Shown here: piece after piece, positions 44,734 through 55,298 of the stretch
How positions within the stretch are numbered: position 1 is the first letter of the stretch
How the letters are laid out: each line of letters begins with the position of its first letter
Assembly: GCF_003576645.1 (NCBI RefSeq)
Contig: NC_044923.1
Span: forward strand, 12,179,212 to 12,243,211
Reading direction: 5' to 3'
Source: Ipomoea triloba
Taxonomy: Eukaryota > Streptophyta > Magnoliopsida > Solanales > Convolvulaceae
DNA: 64,000 nucleotides
Translations under genes and position numbers: made by a program
The notes under the pieces: model-generated
Told to the model about the DNA's origin: nothing
Databases searched by the model: none
What the model saw: the letters and a program-made list of their open reading frames with translations, nothing else

Positions 44734-46574
44734 TCATGCAACAAATAGACATAACCATAACGTGAAAAGTCATCAATCAATGTGATGAAATATTTTTCCT
44801 TTTCGAAAGTCGGAACATCAAAATGTCCACATATATCAGTGTGTATAATTTCAAGGAGTTGTGTGCTTCTTGTGGCTGCATTCTTATTTGTGTGATTTGA
44901 ATGTTTTCCTTTAATACAATCCACACAAATACCGAGATCAGTAAAATCCAATTCAGGAAGAACTTCATTCTTTACAAGTCTTTGAATCCTTTCCTTGGAT
45001 ATGTGACCCAAACGTTTATGCCACAAGTAAGCTGATCTTTCATCAACTAAACTTCGTTTAGTTCCAATACTATGATGCAGGGTTAAAAGAGTTTCATCAA
45101 AAAGATTGTCAAGATTTAACTTGTACAAACCATCAGAAAGTATACCAGAACCAATTAAGTGACTTTGTTTGAACAAACTAAAACATCCATTTCCAAACTT
45201 TAAGGAAAAACCATAAGAGTCTAGTTTTGACAAAGAAATTAAATTCCTAGAAACTGAAGGAACATAAAGAGTCTCAAACAAATCTAAATGATGTCCAGTA
45301 TCTAAAATTAAACGATAAGTTCCAATGGCTTCTACTGGAGCTTTAACTCTATTCCCCATGAACACAAATCTTTCATTTGGCTTTATGGTTTGGGTCATAA
45401 GGAATCCCTGCATAGTATTCGAAACATGAGTAGTGGAACCAGAATCAATCCACCAAGTATTATAAGGAACTTCAGTTAAATTTGATTCAAAACATACTGA
45501 TATAAAATTGATACCTTTCTTTTCGAACCATGCCTTACGCTTAAGGCAATCTTTCTGAAAATGTCCAAATTTCTTGCAGAAATGACACTTGTCATTCTTA
45601 TGTTCCTTTTTGTGGATTTGAGAAAAGGACTCATTAGTCTTCATTGGTCTTTTCTTACCCTTCTGATTCTTCTTTCCGAACTTTTTACCAGCCCTTGATT
45701 GACTCATGAGATTAACTGAGTGAATCCCTTGTCCCTTAAGCCTTCTTTCCTCTTGATTTAGCATTTTATGCAATTCGAGCACATTCCACTTATCTTTAAT
45801 GGAATTATAATTCACTTGGAATGTCTCATACTCGTGAGGCAAAGAGTTTAAAATAAATTGAACAAGGAAAGTATCACTCACTTCCATTTCCATGGACCTT
45901 AATTTTGCTGCTAAGGTTAACATCTCAGTAACATGCTGATGCATGGAACGCGAACCATCAAATTTCATGGTGGTCAGTTTACCCATAAGTGTGCCTGCTA
46001 GGGCCTTATCAACACATTCAGAAAGTGAATTTTTCTCCACATGTTTCAACAAATCCTTAGCACTGTCAAATTTGGGAATTGTTGACTTGATGTTGCTTTC
46101 AAGTGTCATTCGCATAAGCATCATGCTGAGTCTATTTGACCTTTCCCATGCTTGATGGAAGGCTACATCATCAGCACTGCTATTATCATCAATAGCAGCG
46201 GGCTTGTCAGTCAAGAGTGCTAGATCAAGATCCAGAACACCGAGGTGAAACTGAATTTGTTCATGCCACTCAGCAAAATTCAGCCCATTAAACTTTACAA
46301 TAGACGCAACTTGTGAAAGCATTGAAACACAACTTAATGCCGCAATACATATAAAATACTTAGACATTAATTCTACATTAACACAAAGTAAATACATTTA
46401 ACTAACATACTTATAAACAATTAAATACATTGAAAGTCTCCTTTGGGTGATCCAACAACGTATAACATTAAACATAACGATGTTCAATTCATACAATTTT
46501 CACATAATTGGTTATTAATTATATTACGACTAGATTTGTTTTCTATCTTTGGATATGCTAAACAACCTAATCAA
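44734..46574 (-). repeat. Second copy of gag-integrase segment across an N (false duplication)
   Basis: 44736-46574 matches 42894-44732 base for base at a constant offset of 1,842 as far as I can check, with no indels. The copies are separated by the single N at 44733. Copy 1 stops at CCTAATCAA, exactly where copy 2 continues into unique DNA. Its coding content is gag, protease and the start of integrase. Confidence 0.88.
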
Positions 46575-47703
46575 ATATAAATAAATAACCGCTATTATGT
46601 TTATAATTATGAAATAATTGATCAACCTTTGGGCGACTCTTAAATATTTCATAATTATTAAACTTCAATTTACCCAATATAATAGAAAAATAAAATCATG
46701 TCATTTCATTATAAGCATCACATAATCATGGGTAATTGAAATTTTTTTTATTTAAATTTGATATCTATGAAACTTTATAATTTGGTCACTTTGGTGACTA
46801 ACAAATAATCATAATTAGATATCAAATAATTATAATAAAATAAAATCATAAAATCAATAAAGCATGACAATCTAAAAGAAATATATAATATAGTGATCAC
46901 TGCATATCAATATGGAATATCTTAGAGATTGAATCAATATTGACCATATACATAATTAACACTGATGCAGTAATATTACGTAAAAGACAGTAATAAATGC
47001 CTAAAGGCAAAATACATATTCATGCCAATACATACAACCCTCACATGCAATATATATCAACCATGCGAATATCTTAATGCATGCTTATTACATGTCTATA
47101 AACGGAAGCAATGAATTAAAAGGCCGTACATGCCAATTCATAAAACCATCCGGATATATAAAAAATATTATAATATGCATCATCGTCATGCAATGTAATA
47201 TGTCGTACATGCAATGAAATTCTATGCAGCTTATTCATCATCATCGTAAAGCTAAAATTCATAAATCCATTATAATTTGTCAATGCGTAAATGCAGTAAT
47301 ATAAGATGCAGATATAAACCTTTCTTCATACATAGCACAACTTGAGAAGCCAATTCCAAAACCATGTTTTAGTCTATATTGCTTTATTTAAACATGCACT
47401 GTAACTTTAATTTATTGGTTTTCCCATGCAGCATTCACACATCCCCCTTATTCATACATATTTGAAATACGTATCTGGGGGAGAAACAAAAAGAGAAGCC
47501 AGAGAGAGACATCACTAAATTAACGGAATGTGCGAATGTAATTAGAACAATGGCGGCTACATGCATGGATCATCATTATATATATATGAAAAGGCATATA
47601 TTAATTCTAAAGCCTGGGCATACATACGCAAACTATACAAACAATACGTAATTGAAAATAATACTGCTTTTCATCATAATATATGGAAAACTATATGTTC
47701 TAC
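46575..47703. other. AT-rich leader of the third copia
   Basis: Between gag and the primer site. It has many short open frames and ATGs, and no domain I recognise. Confidence 0.5.
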
Positions 47704-47723
47704 AACCTGGCTCTGATACCAAA

Positions 47724-48132
47724 TGTAAGTCAAATATTTAAGCATACAGGACCTTAGGAACATATCATTTTCACATATACTTAATTAGCGTTTAAACAAC
47801 ATACCTGGCTCTATGGTTTTGCAGATGCTTCAATGGAGACTTGATTTCTCCCTCCAGACCTTGAGCTTTCCCTTAGCCTAAGAACTCTGATGGAGAGAGG
47901 ATCTTAGTTTATTTTCAGAAGGTTGGGGAGAGGACCAGAGTCCCTAAGAAGTTGATAAAACCATCTCACAGTTCCATCAACGTGAGATGGTTATCTGAGC
48001 AGTTGAAACTACTCCTTATATTATCCAACCAATAAAAGAATTATTATCATTATTAAATATAAATGAATATTTATGAGCCATAGAAAAATAATAATAATGA
48101 ATAATATAATAACAGTGATAATTATTCTAACA
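47724..48132 (-). repeat. 5' LTR of the third copia
   Basis: Partner of 39357-39762, next to the primer site minus TGGTATCAGAGCCAGGTT (47704-47721, tRNA-Met type). Confidence 0.87.
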
Positions 48133-48693
48133 GATGCGACGTTGAAGCTCCTCAACTCTGCCTTCTCCTCCCTTGGGCGACGAACAACCGCAGATCAATG
48201 GGCAGCAACGGCGTCTCCTTCCTCCCCTGTCTTCCCGGCGAACTCGTAGCAGCGGTGGAGATGGCGGGCAGTAGTGGCGGTCTCCTCCTCCCCGTCCGGC
48301 GCGAGCAACATGAAGCGGTGGTGAGGTCGGCGGTCATTGTTCTCTCCGGCAAAGCTCTCCCAGCAGTAAATGGTGGCCGGCATTGGACGGTGGATGGCGG
48401 TGCGATGCTAGTTCGGGCAAAGTGCTTTTGGCAGAGATGGATTAATGTTTCCTGTTTGTTTTGTAAGGTAATTAGGTGCTAATTACTCATGCTCAAGCTT
48501 TAAAAGTGAACTAGGTTGATTAGATTATGATAATAGGATTAATTGTAGCTTAGTTATGGTTTATGGTTAATGATAGAATATTAAGGCCATTAAGATGATT
48601 CTAATTATCTAATAAGATTATTGGTTAGAGATTAGGATAATTATAATCATGTTTAGATTATTGAGCTTATTGTGGTTGATGTATTAGTTGTCA

Positions 48694-49080
48694 TTAGTTC
48701 TTATTGTAATGGATATAACGCCAACAAGGGAGACCAGCAGCCTCATCTTCCAAAATACCTCTAATCTCTTGGGGTGGGTCCTTTAGAATGAGTATTCCTC
48801 TGTTAATTCCATGAGCCATTGCAGCTAGCTTGTCAGCAGTGCCATTTTGTTCGCGTGGAACCCAGGCCACTTTCCATACTTCAATTCTGAATAGTTCCTT
48901 CTTGCACGCTGTCAAGATGTTATGCGTAGCCGTACTTGACCTGGTGTTCTTATTCATGAACTCCACTATATCCTTCGAATCACATTCGAAAATCACCTTC
49001 TTGCATCCCTGCTGTGCTGCAACTTGTATACCTCTTAGCAAAGCCCATGCCTCGGCTTGAATGGGTATTAATATCATCAT
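48694..49080 (-). pseudogene. RVT_3-type RNase H fragment
   Basis: 128 codons with IQAEAWALLRGIQVAAQQGC, VIFECDSKDIVEFMNKNTRS and VAWVPREQNGTADKLAAMAH, the RNase H-like fold found at the end of plant LINEs and in stand-alone fragments. The first strand with its catalytic aspartate is missing, so it is truncated. No poly-A tail is visible. Inserted into the LTR-like or gene-like sequence that also hosts the third copia. Confidence 0.75.
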
Positions 49081-49375
49081 GGCCGGATGATGGAGTTTAA
49101 GGAATACCTAGGTGGGTGGGTAATAATGGATCTAGATCTTTGCTAGTGGTGATTGGTCATTAAATGTGGACTCAAATTGGTTCACAGGTTCCCTATCGTA
49201 GCCTATCATTGAGTTGAGCCTAGGATTGGTGTTGCTATTGGATTGATAACTATTTTAAAATACCTTAGTGACTAACGGGTAGAGACCGACGGGTGATCCG
49301 AAGGGCATGTGAGTGTGTCAGTTTTCCAACCGTTGAAACCTTAATTTACGCTTAACATAGCTTTTTGTTCTGCAG
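49081..49375. other. Unassigned, retroelement-like
   Basis: No coding signal. The text resembles LTR or leader sequence but I cannot place its ends. Confidence 0.3.
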
Positions 49376-49962
49376 AAAAGGTCAGGGCATTTGATGGAAA
49401 ATCGAACTTGGGATATGTTTCTAGGACTCACATTGCCTTGGGCATATTCACTCAACCTTTTAAGGTTTTGAACTGTACAACTCAGAGAATGTCTCGAGCA
49501 GTCATATCGAGTGGTTAACTAGGTTAACGCCTCAAGCCTTAAGTTCTCTTTGATACGAATGTTTGATCTTACCACTCGTCCCTTAACTCCTCGAAAGGTA
49601 GGTCATTCCTAACTTCGACCTTTGCGACCCTCCGGTTACGAATGGTTGACTTTACCATTCGGTCTTGTGATATTTCGAAAGGTAAACTCTTCCACCTCTC
49701 GGTCTTTGCAACATTTCGGCCACTCGGTCACTCTCCTTGTCGAGCTATTCGAAAGATAACCACTCTGGTTGATCTTCGACTAGTTATCTTATTGACCTCT
49801 ATCTCGAGTCATTCAGATGTGTACATAATTTACTATTCGAGGTACCATTCAGTTTGATTCGAATGTTGAGCAGAAATATCCTTAGTCTAGAGAATAAAAT
49901 AAATGGGGTCTAAATTCCTAGTGTTTGGTATCATCAAAATATAAATACAAATGTTCCTAACA
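49376..49962 (-). repeat. LTR remnant related to the 1.6-2.9 kb copia LTR
   Basis: The right end TTTGGTATCATCAAAATA ... TGTTCCTAACA matches the outer end of the LTR at 2899-2937, and ctcga/ttcga-rich text recalls its middle. The left limit is a guess. It interrupts or borders a MuDR-like fragment. Confidence 0.5.
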
Positions 49963-50079
49963 CTTCATTAGAGTAAGGTAATGATAAATTAAATTTCTTG
50001 TCATACTCAATTGCATTTACATCTTCACAAGATCCTACACCATGATACTCCATATACAGATTACTGCTTTCTCAAATTC

Positions 50080-50559
50080 TTATGCATCATTCAATTGTAT
50101 ATCACTTGCAATTGAATCATCAAACTCCATATTTCGATCCAACTCACTATCCTCACTTCCATTCTGATTGTCCTTACTTATCTCACCTTCATATTTTACA
50201 CCCATTTCACCTATGACAACCCAAATCTCAACTTCCCTTTGCTTATTTTCAAAGTTCAATAAATTACATGCCTCTAAATCAGAAACCATGTCAATCAAAC
50301 CACCATTTCCCAAAGTATAGAATTCACAGTAACTCATGTTATATCCTAAATCTTCAACTAAATCCTTAAGGATCATAAACCCCCAATGATCAACCTCCAT
50401 ATAGTCAAAGTAGTCTATGTTCCCTCCTATATATGAAACTACATTATGCTCTCTAATTCTTCCCCTATGTCTAACTTTGAGGGAAAATAAGTCATTTTGT
50501 TCTTGGATATCTGATTTGCAAAAGAAAAAAAAATAGACAAAAATAAATTTAAACAGCAA
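50080..50559 (-). pseudogene. PB1-like N-terminal fragment of a MuDR-type transposase
   Basis: Residues about 27-100 (LKVRHRGRIREHNVVSYIGG, NIDYFDYMEVDHWGFMILKD, LVEDLGYNMSYCEFYTLGNG) follow the pattern of the PB1-like domain at the start of plant MULE transposases: a basic strand, YVGG, a DYFDY-like block and a late acidic loop. The rest is acidic (NGSEDSELDRNMEFDDS), usual for the linker that follows. The transposase and SWIM zinc domains are absent. Its first residues are an intron-like T/F run, so the true exon begins near residue 16. Confidence 0.6.
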
Positions 50560-51566
50560 TCCAAAGTCAAGTAAAGCACATTTAAAGTAAGCATACTAAA
50601 GCCGTCCATTCCACCATTACTAGTCCTCATTATACTAAAGCCAAAAAATGGCAATTTATTTACCATTACTGGTCCTCATTCCACCAAAGATGACATAACA
50701 AAACATAGTAAATACTCCTACAACATCCTCAAACACAACTCTTTACACAACATAAGGAACCCAAATGCACAAACCATACAGAATAAAGTACTGCCAACAC
50801 AGGAACTTCTCACAACTAACATAAGGGGAAAAACCATGTTCTTGTACACCTTTTTTGTGTATAAAAAACAAAAAGACACAATTGTATGTCAATATAAAAC
50901 TACTATGGAATTTAAAACTTACTATATGTTGGAATTTGGGCACTGTTAATCTTTTGACATTATGCCATTATAGATGATCTCTATGTCTTCAAATTTACAT
51001 CAATTGACTACTCTGCTTGGGCTTTCGCAAGTTCACTTTTACTACTCTGGAAGGATTTTTGAATGATTTTTTATTAGGAAGGATTGAAGATGTATGATTT
51101 AGGGGTACACGTCTGCGGTAATTTCCCTAATTATAATCGTAAACAAGATAGAAATGAGGACAGTGGAGGGAAACAAATGAAAAAGACGGATTTTCCCTTG
51201 ATTTTAACCCCTCATTAACCGAGACCCTAACGAAAGATGAATTTGAGTAAAGTTTTCATGGTTAGAAGACCAATTAATGTTGTGAAATTAACAAATGACT
51301 ATAATCAATGAACCATTCTGGGAATTTACTCTATCTTCTGGCAAAGAAGTTTGACTAATTTAAATAAAATGATTCCATTTGGAACCAGCATGTAAAGTGT
51401 ACACTGGTCTACCATGTAATTTGCAATTCTCACCTTGATAGAGCGATAGGGAGTGTTTAGAACAGTGAGAATAGGGAGATTGGAGTATTTTATTACGAGT
51501 TAATACCTAATATAGTCTTCAAGTATAGTGGTTTTACTCGATTTAGTCCTAAGTGACTTTCTATGC
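50560..51566. other. No gene seen
   Basis: AT-rich. A stretch TTACTAGTCCTCATT/CCATTACTGGTCCTCATTCCACCA is repeated at 50615-50640 and 50660-50690. Nothing else I can name. Confidence 0.35.
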
Positions 51567-52432
51567 TTAATTGAATCTTTGACTTTGATGGTTTTTACAA
51601 TATTTAGTCCTCTGTTAGTAATTTCATTTGTGGATAGTTAAAAATAGGGTTAACATAGTTATTTTTCCTCCCACATCTTTTTGGTCATATTACTCTCTTC
51701 TCCTTCTTCTTTTTGGTTGTACCAGTCCTCTTCCCTGGTTATATTTCATTTGGCAGAACAATGTGGATTCATTCCATAAGCTCTTCTCCCTCCCCTTTTT
51801 TGTCGTACAAGTCCTCTGCCTTGGTTATATTTCATTTGGCAGAACAATGTGGATTCATTCCATAAGCTCTTGGAGCCACTATGTCGCCACTACCACGACC
51901 GCCAAAACACAGGGGTGAAGTTAGAAAAGCTTCATCTCTTAATAATTTCTAAAGCTTTAACTAAAATCCAACCGCGAGTGGTGTCTCTGGGAGGTGAGCG
52001 TTGTCGTGGTGGTGAAGACTACAAAGAGAAGGACAACGAGGAAATGGAGGAAGAAACATTACTATTGCTACTACTACTGCGATTTTTATTACTACAACTT
52101 TCAAACTTTAGGATTCCATCAACATAACGTTAAAGTTCAACTAAAACAGAGATTAAATCAAAAGAACACAAGATGTTGTAAGGACACACCAGGCCACCAG
52201 AAAACTAACAACATTCGATCGAGTTTGTAAACGATGTGCATCAAAACTGAAACCATGTCACCCCTTCTCAATTGGTTTTTATTTTGGCAACCTTCTTTGT
52301 TTGTCTCCTCGACATTGAATTCTTTTTGCCAACGAAAAAGAGTAACGCTCCAATTAGTTGCAGACCCTATATAAATTTAACAAAAAGTTGAACAAATTCC
52401 TTATTGTTAGCATATTGGATAAATGTTGCCGG

Positions 52433-52577
52433 CCACTTAGAATTTCGACGGAATCGCCGTTCTAGGCGACCTAGGCACCGACTAGGTCGTGGCGGACTAG
52501 GCAGTCGTCTAGGTGGCCTAGGCAGCCTAGGAGGGCGTCTAGGCTGCCGATTAGCTTTTTTTTTTTTTTTTTTTAAA
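52433..52577. repeat. Second CCTAGG-rich MITE copy (partial)
   Basis: GC-rich array of CCTAGGC/GTCTAGGC units followed by T20, the same order as in the MITE at 16305. Neither full terminal repeat is seen. It starts beside the last HR-like exon. Confidence 0.55.
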
Positions 52578-52729
52578 TGAGTTATTTCACTCAAATCCAC
52601 GCCGATTTTAGTGAAATAACCCTAAATTGTTCAAATCCGTCACAAATCCAAAAAATATAATAACAAAAATTTGAAATTAGGTACTCTAATATTAATACTT
52701 TGTGAGTTGTAACTTTGTGTTGTGTTTTA

Positions 52730-52986
52730 CTCCCTCTGTCCCATTTTACCTGTCATGTTTACTATTCATTGGTCAAACCAACTCTTTCTTCATTGCTTAT
52801 TTTCTTCCATAATTTTTAATTATTTTTAAATTTATTTTTTTTGTGTTTAATAGTACTTTTAACGTAGTTTCTAAATATATAAATTTTATATACTAATACT
52901 AAACTTAATATTATGAAAATTTGAATTAAAAATAACTTCAGTCAAGCCTCGTTAACCGAATCAGACAAACAAAATGGGACGGAGGT
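52730..52986. mobile_element. Stowaway-like MITE
   Basis: 257 bp, left end CTCCCTCTGTCCCATTTT, right end AAAATGGGACGGAGG, with TA next to both ends (52728-52729; 52987-52988). Typical Tc1/mariner MITE of plants. Confidence 0.8.
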
Positions 52987-53161
52987 TAGTAATTCTTTAA
53001 ATCTTTATACAATTTACAATTATAGGTGTTTTTAGGTTAACAGAGTCAATAGTACTAAAAAAAAGGTTAATACTTAATATTTTAGTATTAACTCTTAAAG
53101 CATTAAATAGTTTATAATTATCAAGTTTTAAATAATTTTTTGAGAAAATTACACTTTTGGT

Positions 53162-54272
53162 CCTGTGACTATTGGGTCTTGTTAATTTCAATACTTGACT
53201 TTAAAAACTAACAATTTAGTCTTGTAACTATGCAATTTTTAACACATTTAGTCCTCCTGGCCAAATCACCGGCCAATTATCACAAGAATCTTTTAATCCA
53301 TTTTAATTTTTTTTTTAATTCGGGGGAAAATTGGTCATTCCAGTTCTTCCTTCTTCTTTGTTCTTTTTCTTCGCCGATATCTTCTTCGTTCTTCTTCTTC
53401 GTCGCCGGTATTTGCAGACTTCAAACAACTCCATCTTACCAAACACCCCATAAAAGTTGAAGGTGAAATGCACTGCAGCGGTAATCTGGTAGCCGCCTGC
53501 ACCGGCTTTACTAGTAAAAAATGAAATGAATCTGAACTGTTGAACTTCGACACAACACTTGTAATTTGAATTGAATCTGTTTATGGATTGTAGAGGGAGA
53601 GAGAGAGATAGTTTGGAGACTTGAGTTTATTCCTAATTTTTTTTTACGGAATAATAATATGGTGAAAATTCATAGCCTCAATGAAGTATAAAGCAATTGA
53701 TTTTATTGGAGATTTATTAAATTTATTTAACTATAACAAAGAAAAAGATGAATGTCGTAGGTAGTTAGAGATCTGGTGTGTCGACAGCGCATCATCAGTG
53801 GTAGTACTCCGACAACTTTCTGGAGAGTTCGTCCAACGGCCGGTGGCTTCAATCAGCTGGTCTTCAGCATCTGCAGACTTCAAACAACTCTAATCCTCCT
53901 CTACAGGTCGGAAACCGAGGCCAACAAGAAGCTGATGACAGGCTGGATTGAAATGGAGGAGTGCATTCAAGCCTACGGCGTCGATCAGAACTCCCTTGGA
54001 ATCTCCTCCGATGATCTCTTGGAATCGCACTTCACGCGGAATCTCCTCCGGCGTCGACCTGACCGGATGAATTTTCCATTTTTTAAAACTTAAATTGACC
54101 GTTTTGCCCCCATGAACAAACAATTTAAAAATATTTACGTTTTCCGGCTACATTTGGCCGGTGATTTGGCCGGGAGGACTAAATGTGTTAAAAATTGCAT
54201 AATTACGGAACTAAATTGTTAGTTTTTAAAGTCGAGTACTGAAATTAACAAGACTCCAATAGTCATAGAACA
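53162..54272. mobile_element. TIR element of about 1.1 kb with 115-125-bp inverted ends
   Basis: The left end (TCCTGTGACTATTGGGTCTT onward) is repeated inverted at the right (reverse complement TTCTATGACTATTGGAGTCT). Both arms share AACTAACAATTTAGT, CAATTTTTAACACATTTAG and GGCCAAATCACCGGCCA. Long arms suggest a Mutator-like non-autonomous element. The inside has two related pieces around TTTGCAGACTTCAAACAACTC / TCTGCAGACTTCAAACAACTC and a 105-codon open frame (53776-54093) with no domain I recognise, so gene capture is possible. The target duplication was not identified. Confidence 0.65.
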
Positions 54273-54815
54273 AATAGAAAGCTTTTGAGCCCTCTCATAA
54301 TTATTACCCAGAACTAGATGCTTCATCTCAATATTAGGAACTTGAAAGGTAGTGTGTGTTGTAACATGCTTTGAGAAAACATTGAACTTTGGTTCCAATG
54401 CGTTGGTTACTACCCCGCCATCAACACCAAATTTATTTAGCTCTTGGTATGCAGAGAGAATAAAGATAGAGACGAAGAGGAATCTCCCAATGAAGGACAA
54501 AACGCCATTATAGTGCGGAAGTCTCAAGTTTCTCTCTCTCTCTCTCTCTCTCTAATATATTCTTTCTCTATGTAAAAGTAGATAGAGATTTAAGATGGGA
54601 AAGAGTACTGCAATTGGTTTTCATTGAAGAAAGCTTGGAAAAGTAAGATGATAGTCTCGACGGAGGACTAGTGCAACAAAAAAGAAGAGGGTAATTTGAA
54701 CAAAAAGAGGTGGGAGAGAAAATTACCATGCTAACTCTGATTTTAACAGCGAACAAAAAGAATTGCTAACAGATGAAAATTGTATAAATTAATCAAAGTC
54801 GAGAATTCAATTAAG

Positions 54816-55298
54816 GGTGTGTTTAGAAACCCATAAAATGATTTTTGGAAATCATTTTCCAGGTTCCCGGTGTTTGGCAAGAGGGGAAAATGAAAGTCAA
54901 TGGAAAACGTTGTCTTGGTCAATGGAAAATAATTGTTTTTTTAAGAAAAATGACTTTCCCTTTTTGGGGGAAGTCATTTTCCACACCTCATTTGCTACTA
55001 CCAACATCAAATCTTTTCGTCTCTTGCCACACCTCATCTGCTCTCTTAGCTCCTTCTTGCTAAACCAGTTGCTTCTTCTTCATTTTCTTATCATCATCTC
55101 CCTTTTCGTCATTGTTCACAGCCACCAAAGTATGTTACCCACAATGGGAAACCTCCTCACTGGTTTCCGCATTGGAATCTTGATTGGATTCTACACGAAA
55201 AGTCGAAAACCATAGGCACTAGTTTCCGTAGCCGGAAACAAGTATGGTTTCAAACTGCGAAAACCACCGAAAAACTGCAAAAAAATAAAATAAATAAA
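54816..55298. other. Repeat-like DNA, no gene
   Basis: Starts GGGTGTGTTTAGAAACCC, a start often seen at ends of plant DNA elements, but no matching end was found. No gene. Confidence 0.35.

Larger units (their letters stand above)
39357..48132 (-). mobile_element. Third copia element with two LTRs (contains an assembly duplication)
   Basis: LTRs at 39357-39762 (406 bp) and 47724-48132 (409 bp; differing by one ATA unit and few bases). Primer site at 47704-47721 and a purine tract (minus AAGTAGGAGAA) at the 3' LTR. The flanks share only GATG, so a clear 5-bp duplication is not seen. Gag, protease, integrase, RT and RNase H lie in copia order on the minus strand. The segment 44734-46574 repeats 42894-44732 across an N, so the real element is about 1.84 kb shorter. 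The 46575-47703 part is a long AT-rich leader without genes. Confidence 0.88.
52268..54508 (-). pseudogene. HR-like lesion-inducing protein gene, decayed
   Basis: A membrane protein family (HR_lesion) whose members trigger or mark hypersensitive-type cell death; exact role is not established. First exon 54508-54309: FIGRFLFVSIFILSAYQELN, KFGVDGGVVTNALEPKFNVF and VPNIEMKHLVL. Its expected ATG (54506-54508) is out of frame by one base in a T run, so translation would fail. Last exon (about 52432-52268): YANNKEFVQLFVKFI, then a TAG, then GLQLIGALLFFVGKKNSMSR and the Lys-rich end KKVAKIKTN before TGA at 52268. The TAG replaces a usual glutamine codon. The middle exon (central membrane segment) was not found. 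A TIR element lies in the first intron and a CCTAGG repeat next to the last exon. Confidence 0.72.
51567..54815. mobile_element. Possible Pack-MULE: inverted repeats around an HR-like gene
   Basis: The left arm (51567-51733, starting TTAATTGAATCTTTGACTTT) and right arm (54661-54815, reverse complement TTAATTGAATTCTCGACTTT) are imperfect inverted repeats of about 160 bp that share TCTGTTAG, GTTAACAT-like and TCTCCCACCTCTTTTTG-like blocks. Between them is the HR-like gene. Target duplications were not found, so this could also be two separate MITEs in opposite orientation. Confidence 0.45.

Noticed and set aside
48198..48482. GC-rich 94-codon frame
   Set aside because: No family match; best seen as leader of the LTR-like or gene-like sequence split by the third copia.
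52367..52600. Lys/Arg/Pro-rich minus-strand frame
   Set aside because: Most of it is poly-T and the CCTAGG repeat. Only its end (YANNKEFVQLF) is real, as the last exon of the HR-like gene.
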